Under the pieces are notes generated by a model. It saw only the letters and a program-made list of their open reading frames with translations, was not told where the DNA came from and ran no database searches. This document shows, one piece after another, positions 1-8,214 of a DNA stretch of 62,248 nt (the first letter of the stretch is position 1; each line of letters begins with the position of its first letter). The stretch is from contig JBAPTR010000156.1 in the NCBI GenBank assembly GCA_049282265.1, forward strand, positions 1-62,248, written 5' to 3'. The translations under genes and the position numbers were made by a program. Source of the stretch: CAYUCJ01 sp049282265 (lineage in GTDB: Bacteria; Desulfobacterota; DSM-4660; Desulfatiglandales; Desulfatiglandaceae).

Positions 1-369
1 CACCGCCCAATGAGTACAGGGGGCAGACTGTTGAGTTTGGGCTGGGGTCGGACCCAACGTCGCAGGCATCTGATTTAAATGACTTCTGACACATCAGGGG
101 ATTATGGGCTGGACGAGCAACCGAAATTGCTATTGCATGCAGCCCCGTGGAAAGCGGGACAATTTAGTTGCCGTTATGATAATCAGTGGAGAATGGGACT
201 CTCTCTTAGAATTCAATAACTCAAATGATCTGTAAAAGCTGGGGCTTGACCCTACAAATCTCCGAGGGAAGTTCGGATTTCCCCTGGCACTTATGACTAA
301 TTTGGGTTATCCTTCACTCGAACAATCTTCATGTATTGTTATGGCAGTCATAAGAGAATGAGGGATATT
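1..369. other. Gene-free stretch, nothing recognised
   Basis: I see no convincing open frame, RNA gene or repeat here. The N-terminal third expected for the decayed AttH/CrtC-like gene just downstream could have lain here, but I cannot recognise its usual WW-containing N-terminal motifs in any frame. Confidence 0.4.
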
Positions 370-1035
370 TAAAGCCCCGGATCAGCCCGAAATCTCTTCA
401 CCTGAAAGTGATTTCCGAAAAATTTTCCTTTGATCTTGATTTAATGCCTGTAAAACCGGTGGTGCTTCACGGGGACAGGGGATATAGCCGAAAAGGATCC
501 ACACCCGAAAGAGCGAGTTGCTACTATTCCTTGACCCGGATCGATTGACGTCAGGGCCCTGTCCTGGATGGATCATGAATTCAGCACCGTGCCGCTGGAA
601 CCCGGCATCGTTGGAGGGGACCGGTTCGGCCTCCAGCTCTCCGACAACACGGAAATCATGATCTATATCTTGCGGGAAAAAGACGGCGGGTGGCATCCTG
701 CGTCCAGCGGTACCTACGTCCGTTCCGACAGGAAAACAAAACATTTATCCATTCATGATATTAAAGCGATGAATACGGAAACGTGGAAAAGCCTCAACTC
801 CGGGGCGGTTTACCCGGTCCGCTGGACGCTCAGGATTTTGTCGCCGGCAATGGACCTCTTTGTCGCCGCCAACCTGGCAGATCAGGAAATGAGAACCTGG
901 AAAAGCACCGGAGTGACTTACCGGGAAGGGAGCGTGTCTGTTCACGGCATTAAAAAAGGCCGCCGGGTAAACAAACAAGGATATATGGAGCTGACAGGGT
1001 ATGCCAAGCCCTTTGAAGCCCTTGATGAAAAATAG
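370..1035 (+). pseudogene. Decayed AttH/CrtC-like (lipocalin-fold) gene
   Basis: Two reading frames together give the C-terminal two thirds of an AttH / carotenoid 1,2-hydratase (CrtC)-type protein. The first frame carries VLHGDRGYSRKG (462-497) and CYYSLTR (519-539) and stops with TGA at 546-548. The second frame resumes with SWMDHEF at 562-582, GLQLSDNTEIMIY and finally GYMELTGYA, and ends at 1035. In intact relatives the YYSxTR and WMDHEF motifs are separated by a longer linker, so the junction near 540-560 looks like a small deletion plus frameshift. The N-terminal part is missing. An ATG at 568 could still make a 155-residue fragment, but it would lack half the fold. The original function (hydratase or surface lipocalin-like protein) cannot be decided. 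Confidence 0.7.
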
Positions 1036-1053
1036 CAATGAAAAATAGTAATG

Positions 1054-1082
1054 TTGACAAACATGAGGCATTTATTTAGTTT
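1054..1082 (+). promoter_or_regulatory. Possible sigma-70 promoter upstream of cydA
   Basis: TTGACA at 1054-1059 is followed after 17 bases by TAGTTT at 1077-1082. The -35 box is perfect and the -10 is weak. It lies more than 300 bases before cydA, so it may serve something else or nothing. Confidence 0.25.
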
Positions 1083-1344
1083 TGAAAGGCATGTTTCTTT
1101 TGAATATGTCAGAGATCCCTGACTATACTGGTAAATCATCCAATAGGAATAATGGAGTGATGGCTCACTGCATGATAGCAGCTTGATAATATATAGGTTC
1201 ATTTTGATATTCATAAATTGACAATATTCCCATTTTCCTCATTATTCCAATACGCCAGTAATCCAGTGTTCCAATCATTTGCAATGAGACGTTAATCACA
1301 CTCCTATGGGATGAAACCAAAAACGGGCGCTCTGGCCCCGGATT

Positions 1345-1361
1345 CTTTGATAGTATCAAAG
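1345..1361. promoter_or_regulatory. Palindromic operator candidate before cydA
   Basis: CTTTGATA-G-TATCAAAG is a perfect 8+1+8 palindrome, 33 bases before the cydA ATG. It contains TTGAT-N3-ATCAA, one base shorter in the spacer than the FNR consensus TTGAT-N4-ATCAA. A redox or oxygen regulator of the CRP/FNR type would make sense in front of a bd oxidase, but the spacing difference leaves this open. Confidence 0.4.
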
Positions 1362-1394
1362 TAATAGAACGCATCTAAACATGAGGTTGCCGTC

Positions 1395-2798
1395 ATGATA
1401 TCAACATTTGATCCTGTCTTATTGGCCCGCATTCAGTTTGCCTTTACCATCTCGTTTCATATTATCTTTCCGGCCTTTACCATCGGTCTGGCAAGCTGGC
1501 TGGCGGTGCTGGAATGGCGATGGCTGAGAACCCACAATAAGGTCTATGAAGACATCTACCGCATGTGGGTCAAAATATTTGCCGTCACATTCGGCATGGG
1601 CGTGGTGTCCGGCGTCGTGATGTCCTTTCAGTTCGGCACCAACTGGTCGGTCTTTGCCGATCGGGCCGGTAATGTGTTGGGACCGCTTTTGGGTTACGAA
1701 GTGCTCACCGCCTTTTTTCTCGAAGCCTCATTTTTGGGGGTGATGCTCTTTGGTTGGAATCGCGTGGGCCGAAAAATGCATTTTGCCGCCACCCTCATCG
1801 TTGCCGTGGGCACCCTGGTTTCGGCGTTTTGGATTCTTTCGGCCAATAGCTGGATGCAGACCCCCCAGGGCTTCCGGGTGGGAGACAACGGCCTGTTGTA
1901 TCCCACCAACTGGATTAAAGTCATATTCAATCCCTCTTTTCCGTATCGTTTTTTCCACATGGTCATTGCATCCTACTTAACCACGGCCTTTGTGGTTGGC
2001 GGGATTGCGGCGTATTATCTCCGGTGCAACCGACATATCAAACAGGCCAGGGTCATGCTGGGAATGGCCATGATTATGGCGATTTTCGTCACCCCCATTC
2101 AGGTGGTGCTGGGCGATATGCACGGCCTGAATACATTGAAGCACCAGCCGGCCAAAATATCTGCCATAGAGGGTATCTGGAATACGGAACGCGGCGCTGC
2201 TTTGAGACTGTTCGGATGGCCGGATCAAGCGGAAGAAAAAACCAAATACGCCATAGAAATTCCCAAGTTGTCGAGTCTGATTTTAACGCATAGCCTCAAC
2301 GGCGAGGTTAAGGGCTTAAAAGAATGGCCAAGAGATGACCGCCCGCCCGCTGTCTGGGTGTTCTGGTCATTTCGGATCATGGTCGGCCTCGGCATTTTGA
2401 TGCTTTTTACCGGTGTGTCGGCTGTAATTCTTTTCTTTCGTAAACAACTTTTCAACAAACCATGGTTTCAACGCTGGTGCATGGCCATGACACCGGTGGG
2501 ATTCGCTGCCGTGCTTGTCGGCTGGGCTGTCACGGAAATCGGCCGGCAGCCGTATGTCGTATATGGTGTTGTCCGAACCGCGAAAGCCGCATCGCCGGTG
2601 ATGGGATCTCAACTGGCACTGTCTCTTTGCGCGTTTATCGTCACGTATGTTTTTATTTTTGGTGCGGGAAGTTATTACATCATCAGGTTGATCGGAAAGG
2701 GACCGGGTGATTCGGAGAAAACAAACAGCATAGACGACCTGAAAACGCCGCCGTTTTTTAGGAATCCGGCTTCCGAAGAAGGAGGAGAGCATGTTTAA
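1395..2798 (+). CDS. cydA: Cytochrome bd quinol oxidase subunit I
   Basis: This is the haem-carrying subunit of the membrane bd-type quinol:O2 oxidoreductase. The 467-residue product has the CydA arrangement of about nine membrane segments, starting with FAFTISFHIIFPAF, in which His22 matches the haem b595 ligand. The Q-loop motif QPAKISAIEGIW keeps the Lys and Glu implicated in quinol binding. The Q-loop is short, and a GRQPYVVYGVVRT motif follows, as in the cyanide-insensitive type. Its stop overlaps the start of cydB by 8 bases, so the two are translationally coupled. In a strict anaerobe its likely role is O2 protection or microaerobic respiration (inference). cydX and cydDC are not seen nearby. 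Confidence 0.95.
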   Translation: MISTFDPVLLARIQFAFTISFHIIFPAFTIGLASWLAVLEWRWLRTHNKVYEDIYRMWVKIFAVTFGMGVVSGVVMSFQFGTNWSVFADRAGNVLGPLLGYEVLTAFFLEASFLGVMLFGWNRVGRKMHFAATLIVAVGTLVSAFWILSANSWMQTPQGFRVGDNGLLYPTNWIKVIFNPSFPYRFFHMVIASYLTTAFVVGGIAAYYLRCNRHIKQARVMLGMAMIMAIFVTPIQVVLGDMHGLNTLKHQPAKISAIEGIWNTERGAALRLFGWPDQAEEKTKYAIEIPKLSSLILTHSLNGEVKGLKEWPRDDRPPAVWVFWSFRIMVGLGILMLFTGVSAVILFFRKQLFNKPWFQRWCMAMTPVGFAAVLVGWAVTEIGRQPYVVYGVVRTAKAASPVMGSQLALSLCAFIVTYVFIFGAGSYYIIRLIGKGPGDSEKTNSIDDLKTPPFFRNPASEEGGEHV

Positions 2799-3810
2799 TT
2801 TTGCTGAGTTCCTGGATTTGCCGCTGATATGGTACGGCCTCATCGCCACGGCCATTTTTTTGTATGTCCTGCTGGACGGATTCGACCTGGGGGTGGGCAT
2901 CCTCTTTCCTTTTGCACCCACAGACAGTTGCCGGGATCGCATGATGAACTCCGTTGCTCCTTTCTGGGACGGCAACGAAACATGGCTGGTCCTGGGCGGC
3001 GGCGGGCTGTTTGCCGCCTTTCCCCTGGCATACGCGATAATAATGCCGGCACTTTATATGCCTGTCATCCTGATGTTGCTCGGGTTGATCTTCAGAGGTG
3101 TTGCGTTCGAGTTCCGGTTCAAGGCCACCGGCAGATCGCGAAGATTCTGGGATTATTCTTTTCATTTCGGATCTCTTGTGGCGGCGTTCACACAGGGGAT
3201 GATATTGGGCGCATTTGTCCGGGGGATCAAGGTTCAGGGTCGAAGTTATGCCGGCGGCGCCTTTGACTGGCTCAATGCTTACAGTGTCATGGTGGGTATG
3301 GCGCTGGTGTTTGGCTATGCATTGTTAGGCGCCACTTGGCTGCTCATGAAGACGGACGGCATCACCCATATCTGGGCGCGAAAATGCGCGAAATATGTGC
3401 TGGGTTATGTGGCCATATTCATAGGGATCGTCAGCATCAGCATGCCCGCGATGAACGCCGGTGTCAAAGCGCTGTGGTTTAGCACACCGAATATTTTTTA
3501 TCTCTTGCCGATCCCCGTGTTCACCGCCGTGATGTTTGTGATGAACTGGCGGAACCTTCATAAAGGACGGGAATATTCTCCCTTTTTCCTGAGCATCGGT
3601 ATATTTCTGGCAGGTTACCTGGGATTGGGAATCAGTTTGTTTCCCTGGCTGGTCCCGTTCGCCGTGTCTTTTCGTCAGGCCGCGGCCGCGCCGGAATCCC
3701 AGTCGCTGCTGCTGGTCGGTACCGCCGTGCTGCTTCCCGTGATTCTGGGTTATGTGGCATACTGTTATTATGTGTTCAGAGGGAAGACATCCGATGAAAC
3801 CCTCTACTAA
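2791..3810 (+). CDS. cydB: Cytochrome bd quinol oxidase subunit II
   Basis: This is the partner of CydA in the bd oxidase. The 339-residue protein has about eight hydrophobic segments and the conserved start FADLPLIWYG-like segment (here FLDLPLIWYGLIATAIFLYV) followed by DGFDLGVGILFPF. The motif PFWDGNETWLVLGGGGLFAAFP is typical of CydB. Its ATG lies within the last codons of cydA behind GGAGGAG, so the genes form a two-gene operon. A 9-bp inverted repeat lies between cydB and the convergent neighbour. Confidence 0.95.
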   Translation: MFNFAEFLDLPLIWYGLIATAIFLYVLLDGFDLGVGILFPFAPTDSCRDRMMNSVAPFWDGNETWLVLGGGGLFAAFPLAYAIIMPALYMPVILMLLGLIFRGVAFEFRFKATGRSRRFWDYSFHFGSLVAAFTQGMILGAFVRGIKVQGRSYAGGAFDWLNAYSVMVGMALVFGYALLGATWLLMKTDGITHIWARKCAKYVLGYVAIFIGIVSISMPAMNAGVKALWFSTPNIFYLLPIPVFTAVMFVMNWRNLHKGREYSPFFLSIGIFLAGYLGLGISLFPWLVPFAVSFRQAAAAPESQSLLLVGTAVLLPVILGYVAYCYYVFRGKTSDETLY

Positions 3811-3953
3811 ATGAAATGAAAAAAGCAAATTAAAAAAGTACGACATCCCCCGGGTTGTTTAATTTTGATTGAATCAGCAATGATTGTTTTTTTCTCTGGC
3901 AATGCTTTCCCAACGATTATGACGAATTCGTGGAATAAGAGACGTTTGTCAGA

Positions 3954-3992
3954 TTATAAGTTGAGTTTCGATATGAGATCAGAAACTTATAA
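3954..3992. terminator. Weak hairpin between cydB and the convergent acyl-CoA hydrolase gene
   Basis: TTATAAGTT (3954-3962) pairs with AACTTATAA (3984-3992) around a 21-base loop. There is no clear T run on either strand, so termination is only suggested by its place between convergent genes. Confidence 0.2.
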
Positions 3993-4003
3993 ACTGCCGA
4001 ACG

Positions 4004-5074
4004 TTACCCACAAAGGGATAAATCGAAGGGTTTGACCTTGTGGACGGCATCGGGTTTCCATCGGGGTTTATCGTTTTTGTCCAGGAGTCGGGCGCGGACC
4101 CCTTCCCGATAATCCGGGTGGTTGATGATAAACCGGGCGGCCTTGCGGTCGGCATGAAAGACCTCGTCCAGGGGTTGCCCATCGTTGTGACGCAGGAGCA
4201 TGAGGGTGAGCACGAGGGCCGTGGGAGATCGTTCGGAAAGACGCTCGAAAACCCCTTCGCAGAGTTCATGTTCCAACCGGCATTGGGACAGGGATGACAG
4301 CATTTCAGAAAGGGAGTTCTTGCCTGAAAAATAGGTGTCAACCCACGCATCCATGGCGGATTTCCGCGGTATGTCACGTTGAGACAATGGCTCAATGAGG
4401 GCGCTGAGCTCGTGAACAGCCTCGGATTTTACGCGGGAAAGTTGAGCGGCGTGTCCTTTCAGAATCCGGACCACACTCGAGAGCTTGCTGCTCGGAATCA
4501 AATGGGTTGCCAGCCCCAGCCGGACACACTCCGAGCCCACCATTTCATAGCCCGTCAGCGCCAGAAATTCGGGATAGCCTCGAGGGCATTTGGTGAAAAG
4601 CCAGCCTGTCGCGCCCACATCCGGGAAAAAGCCGATGCGGGTTTCGGGCATGGCCATGCGCGTGGTTTCGGTGGCCACCACGATATCAGAACCGGCCGCC
4701 AGGCCCAGTCCGCCTCCCATGGTGATCCCGTCGACAAGAGCGACGACGGGTTTGGGAAAACGATGGATGAGAAGATCCAGACCATATTCCTCTTCAAAAA
4801 ACAGCAGGGCCCGCTCCTGGATATCCTCCTCGACGGCTTCGGTGAGTGCCTTGATGTCCCCTCCCGCACAGAAACCCTTTTCACCATTTCCCTGCATGAG
4901 GATGCATTTTATTCGGGAAGCCGCTTCCGCCTCTTCAAAGGCCCTTTTGATGAGGCGAACCATTTCCAGGTCAAGACTGTTGATCACTCGGGGACGGTTG
5001 AGAATAATCCTCATCAGGTGACCTTCTTGCCGGACGATTACCTTGGGACCTTTGGGTAGGGATTTACCTGCCAT
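4004..5074 (-). CDS. 3-hydroxyisobutyryl-CoA hydrolase / enoyl-CoA hydratase family protein
   Basis: The 356-residue protein is a crotonase-fold enzyme of the 3-hydroxyisobutyryl-CoA hydrolase branch. It shows NGEKGFCAGGDIKAL (oxyanion-hole region), GITMGGGLGLAAGSD, and MPETRIGFFPDVGATGWL, which holds the Glu and Asp used by HIBCH-type hydrolases. The length fits that family better than the 260-residue enoyl-CoA hydratases. It would act in valine catabolism or on a related beta-hydroxyacyl-CoA. It is a lone gene, convergent to cydAB. Its AGGAGG directly abuts the ATG with no spacer, which is unusual, but no better in-frame start is close by. Confidence 0.8.
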   Translation of the reverse strand: MAGKSLPKGPKVIVRQEGHLMRIILNRPRVINSLDLEMVRLIKRAFEEAEAASRIKCILMQGNGEKGFCAGGDIKALTEAVEEDIQERALLFFEEEYGLDLLIHRFPKPVVALVDGITMGGGLGLAAGSDIVVATETTRMAMPETRIGFFPDVGATGWLFTKCPRGYPEFLALTGYEMVGSECVRLGLATHLIPSSKLSSVVRILKGHAAQLSRVKSEAVHELSALIEPLSQRDIPRKSAMDAWVDTYFSGKNSLSEMLSSLSQCRLEHELCEGVFERLSERSPTALVLTLMLLRHNDGQPLDEVFHADRKAARFIINHPDYREGVRARLLDKNDKPRWKPDAVHKVKPFDLSLCG

Positions 5075-5683
5075 CCTCCTATTGTGATCAATGGCAGATT
5101 TTTTTCAACCTAATTTCTTATGGAATCGTAAGAAGCTGATTTATGCCGCAAACGGCAAACTATGAACAACCAACTGGAACTGAACCTGACAATTTCTTTT
5201 CAGACGCTTTCTAAACACTCCGGAGCTTTTTATCTTTTTGAGAAGGCCAGCCGCCCTGGCCCGGTCCGGGCAGCATGAATAAAGAGGTTAAGCCTTGAAA
5301 CTGGCTCAAGAGAATAATATCGGGGATGACAAAGGGCGGAGGACATGTGCATGTCGTGGCAAGATATCTGCAATCCCACCGTGACCTACTAGACCACAAT
5401 ATCTTGAAGTTGTGCGTGTTTTTTGGTATAGAAAAAATGATCATTCTCGACCAGTAACAGGATATCGGCAGAATGGCTGATCTAGCCGGAATTCAAGGAT
5501 AAAGCAAGCATCCTATACCGACCGCTGAGTTTGATCAACCTCGGCTGACTCAATATGTTGTGTTTGGCAGAATATCCTAGAGGCTTCTTATCTTCGGTGC
5601 CAGTTTCAGATCTGTAAACTATATGACAACAATCAGGTAGTACTCATTTTGTGTCTTTTCGGAAGGATATTCGGGGGATCCAG
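5075..5683. other. Intergenic region with repeat fragments
   Basis: About 600 bases without a gene. They hold one copy of the dispersed repeat (5129-5223) and a 13-base match (TTGAAACTGGCTC, 5295-5307) to the terminal repeat of the MITE-like element at 61.07-61.24 kb. The rest shows no recognisable gene. Confidence 0.5.
5129..5223 (+). repeat. Dispersed intergenic repeat, copy A
   Basis: This 95-base segment matches the reverse complement of 16754-16849 over its whole length and part of 27931-28010. Shared blocks include TTTATGCCGC, GAACCTGACA, and CTTTTCAGACGCTTTCTAAA followed by CAC. A small palindrome (GCCGC-aaa-CGGC) lies near its left end. It lies in an intergenic region, as do the other copies. 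Confidence 0.7.
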
Positions 5684-5914
5684 ATGGCCGGCCGGATCAA
5701 AAAGGCAGGTCCCGGGCTGAAGGCGCTTCAAGCCGTCCGCGCCTATATCGGGAAGTACCCCTTCACGCGAAAATTCTTCGATCCTGGCCAGGAACTCGAT
5801 GTGGAAAGCTTCGGCGAACGTTTTCGCGTGCGCTTCTACCGGTTCCAGCCTGAGCTTGTCTATTACATGGACAACAAGATCCGTTTCGGATTTCGGGAAG
5901 CGATTCAGCTATGA
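5684..5914 (+). CDS. Small hypothetical protein coupled to a HAD phosphatase
   Basis: This frame encodes 76 residues from ATG 5684, which has GGGGGAT upstream. A GTG at 5651 would give 87. The product is basic at its start (MAGRIKKAGPGLKALQAV) and then carries FDPGQELDVESFGERFRVRFYRF and ELVYYMDNKIRFGFRE. I do not recognise a family. Its stop overlaps the start of the following HAD gene as ATGA, so they are co-translated and may act together. Confidence 0.6.
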   Translation: MAGRIKKAGPGLKALQAVRAYIGKYPFTRKFFDPGQELDVESFGERFRVRFYRFQPELVYYMDNKIRFGFREAIQL

Positions 5915-6642
5915 CCGATTCAAGCAAACAGGAAACGGCAGAAAAAGGTATCAGGAACCATAGCCTTGAGTTAAAAGCCGAAAACCTTGACGCCTTGATG
6001 TTCGACCTTGACGGAACCTTGATCGACTCAATCCCAACCTATTTCAGAATCACTGCGGCCATGCTCGAAGAAGTCGGCCTTCCCCCGGTACCGCGTGAAA
6101 CAGTGGCCTCCCTGATCAAGGACGGCCTGTCCGGATTCCACCGCCTGATACCCGAGGAGATGTGGGACAGGAAAGAGGAACTCATCAAGGCCTGTTTTCG
6201 TGCCGGAAAGCAGATTTCCGCGCGCCTTTATCCGGATTCGGTTGCCCTGCTCCCGGGAGTTCAGGAGCTTTTCACGCGTTTGTCCAGAGTGGGCATCCGT
6301 ATCGGCATCGTAACAAGCTCCCACGAGCAATATATCGAAAGGAAGCTTTCGCCCTTGAAGACAGCCGGGATCGACGGCCTTATCGATGCGGTCATCCTGA
6401 TCGAGAACACAACAGAGAAAAAACCTTCGCCTGAACCCGTCATAGTATGTGCTAGGCGCTTGGGGGTGACCGAAGACAGATCCGTATTCGTGGGGGATGC
6501 AGATATTGACATTCTGGCCGGTAAGAGGGCCGGAACGTTCACCGTTGGGGTCTTGACCGGTGTGGACGACTACGAGACCCTCGCCATGAATACTCCCGAC
6601 ATGATCGTCCCCGGAGTCCAGGACCTGCTTCCCCTCTTTTGA
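5911..6642 (+). CDS. HAD-superfamily hydrolase (phosphoglycolate phosphatase-like)
   Basis: The 243-residue protein has the HAD nucleophile motif FDLDGTLIDS with Asp32 and Asp34, a helical cap of the beta-phosphoglucomutase/Gph type, IVTSSHEQYIERKL as motif II, a Lys in EKKPSPEP as motif III, and FVGDADIDILAGKRAG as motif IV. It probably removes phosphate from a small phosphorylated metabolite; the substrate cannot be read from sequence. About 25 extra residues precede the core. The start overlaps the stop of the small upstream gene by ATGA. Confidence 0.85.
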   Translation: MTDSSKQETAEKGIRNHSLELKAENLDALMFDLDGTLIDSIPTYFRITAAMLEEVGLPPVPRETVASLIKDGLSGFHRLIPEEMWDRKEELIKACFRAGKQISARLYPDSVALLPGVQELFTRLSRVGIRIGIVTSSHEQYIERKLSPLKTAGIDGLIDAVILIENTTEKKPSPEPVIVCARRLGVTEDRSVFVGDADIDILAGKRAGTFTVGVLTGVDDYETLAMNTPDMIVPGVQDLLPLF

Positions 6643-6659
6643 GCCGACCCGAAGCCGTT

Positions 6660-6995
6660 CTATTCCCCGTACCGACCAGCCTTTTCTCTTTTTTCCAGAT
6701 TAAAGTCATGGGGAGATGCAGGAAGCTCACCTTTCAGCATGGATCTCAGTGCAGCAATATGGCGGTGACCTTCGCCAAGGACGGGTTCAAGCGACCGGAC
6801 GGCCCGCCCGATCGTCCGGTCCAGTGAAGCCTGGAGACTCGCACGGACCTCTTCGGGCAATGCTTGATATTGTTTCAACAGGTTGCCGATCCAGTTGTCG
6901 AGATAGCCCATGTCACGTTCTTCCGTTGGGTATACATACCCTTCAAGGGACCCCGCCGATGATGCGAATTCATAGATCTCTCTGTAAATGTCCAT
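6660..6995 (-). CDS. Hypothetical protein downstream of the riboflavin kinase domain gene
   Basis: This encodes 111 residues from ATG at 6995 (MDIYREIYEFASSAGSLEGY), which has GGGGGAAA before it; a longer 124-residue start is possible. It reads as a soluble helical protein with YLDNWIGNLLKQYQALPEEV and a long C-terminal helix. I do not recognise a family. It follows the DUF120-type gene with a short gap and is probably co-transcribed with it. Confidence 0.6.
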   Translation of the reverse strand: MDIYREIYEFASSAGSLEGYVYPTEERDMGYLDNWIGNLLKQYQALPEEVRASLQASLDRTIGRAVRSLEPVLGEGHRHIAALRSMLKGELPASPHDFNLEKREKAGRYGE

Positions 6996-7043
6996 ACTAT
7001 GTTTCCCCCGCAGGAATGCCGGAGCACTTCCCACACGCTGTCC

Positions 7044-7475
7044 CTATGCAGCAACCACGGTAACAAGATCGCCGTCACCGATTCCCAGTGTCTCTTTGAA
7101 GCTGCATGCGGCGATGATTTCAATGACGCGTTTTTCGTGAATCCGCACATCCTCGGCAGGGAGGATCACGGCCCCTGGGATATTGTTCACCGTTACCGTC
7201 TTTACCCGCGCTGAGCAGAAAGCGGGGTCATCGGGGACGAGTTCGAAATCAGATTCCCGTAAGAACAAATCCAGATGTTTCAGATCCTCGCCTGCAACCT
7301 GGACATTGAGGGTGCCGGGAAAGGGTTTATAGCCCAGCATACGACTGCACTGCTCGACAACCCAGTCCACCTGCGTGAAATAGCTGCCTTTTCCGGCGCC
7401 GCTTTGAATGATCCCCCTGATGATTTGATGGTTCATTTCTTCGTACGTTGTCTCCTTGTCCAAGAAAATCGTCAC
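7044..7475 (-). CDS. CTP-dependent (archaeal-type) riboflavin kinase domain protein
   Basis: The 143-residue product matches the DUF120 / archaeal RibK fold. It has a GAGKGSYFTQ glycine-rich start, LGYKPFPGTLNVQV (the PFPGTLN signature), a central acidic region, and IHEKRVIEIIAACSFKETLGIGDGDLVTV, where the ExI and L-x-DGD motifs recur. Family members use CTP to make FMN from riboflavin. The HTH domain found in many archaeal versions is absent. Translation may start at GTG 7475 or at ATG 7436. Bacteria normally use the unrelated RibF, so this gene is unusual and could have come from archaea or have another kinase role (inference). Confidence 0.7.
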   Translation of the reverse strand: MTIFLDKETTYEEMNHQIIRGIIQSGAGKGSYFTQVDWVVEQCSRMLGYKPFPGTLNVQVAGEDLKHLDLFLRESDFELVPDDPAFCSARVKTVTVNNIPGAVILPAEDVRIHEKRVIEIIAACSFKETLGIGDGDLVTVVAA

Positions 7476-8214
7476 ATAGATCCGTTTCCTCTACGAGCGT
7501 TCAATAGAAGGCCTTATCAGCCGCCCTCCGATGTCTGATCCCCTCTATTCAGCCCTTACGTCAGAGTACCCCCTCTCCAGATATCAGTCAAGTAACGTAG
7601 GGGACCCCAAATCCACCACCTAAGTGGAAAGAGTTGAAGGCAGTTGCGTATGAAGAAGCATTTTTGCACCCACGCACCGTTTTTGTGTCTCAGGCGAAGC
7701 CGTTGTGAAAAGCGCTGGTAAAAAAATAAATTGACAGGGGATAGTTCAGCTTGAACCAGGGGAGCCGGAGTCGTATGAGAGATGGGGTAGGCCGCTAACT
7801 TCTTCAGTCTCTACATAGCTATGGAAGACATTCCGAATCATAGTTCCACTTGAGATACTTTCTGGTGCGGCATTCGGGTTTGCAAATATAGTAAGCTTGG
7901 AATATCATAGAGGCCGCCATTTTTGGGGTACTCTCAATATATCAAGCAGAATGAATTTTTGAAAGAACAAGATCAGACCTTACATATCAACTATGGCCTA
8001 CTACATAGGGCTTCCTGAAAAAGGAAAAATACATTGCAAAATTAATCGGTTAAGAGTATATTTGGTGATGCAAGGAAGATCAAGCCCAAGTTCTTGGTGC
8101 CAAGCCGTTGAAATACCCATGAAGGCACTTGCATCCGGGCAGCTCATTATTGAGTGGCAAAGTGACGGCTTTAACTTCGAGATTGATAAGAAATGATAAA
8201 TTTACCTCAGAGAC
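7476..8214. other. Long gene-poor stretch
   Basis: About 740 bases. A 67-codon frame at 7993-8196 has no recognisable domain and I do not call it. No repeat, terminator or RNA was recognised. Confidence 0.4.

Larger units (their letters stand above)
1036..1394. other. Intergenic region upstream of cydAB
   Basis: About 360 bases without a gene. It holds a possible promoter near 1054-1082 and a 17-bp palindrome at 1345-1361, both annotated separately. Nothing else was recognised. Confidence 0.5.

Noticed and set aside
7993..8196. 67-codon plus-strand frame just before the flavoprotein
   Set aside because: No recognisable domain, weak ribosome site and poor codon pattern; left uncalled.
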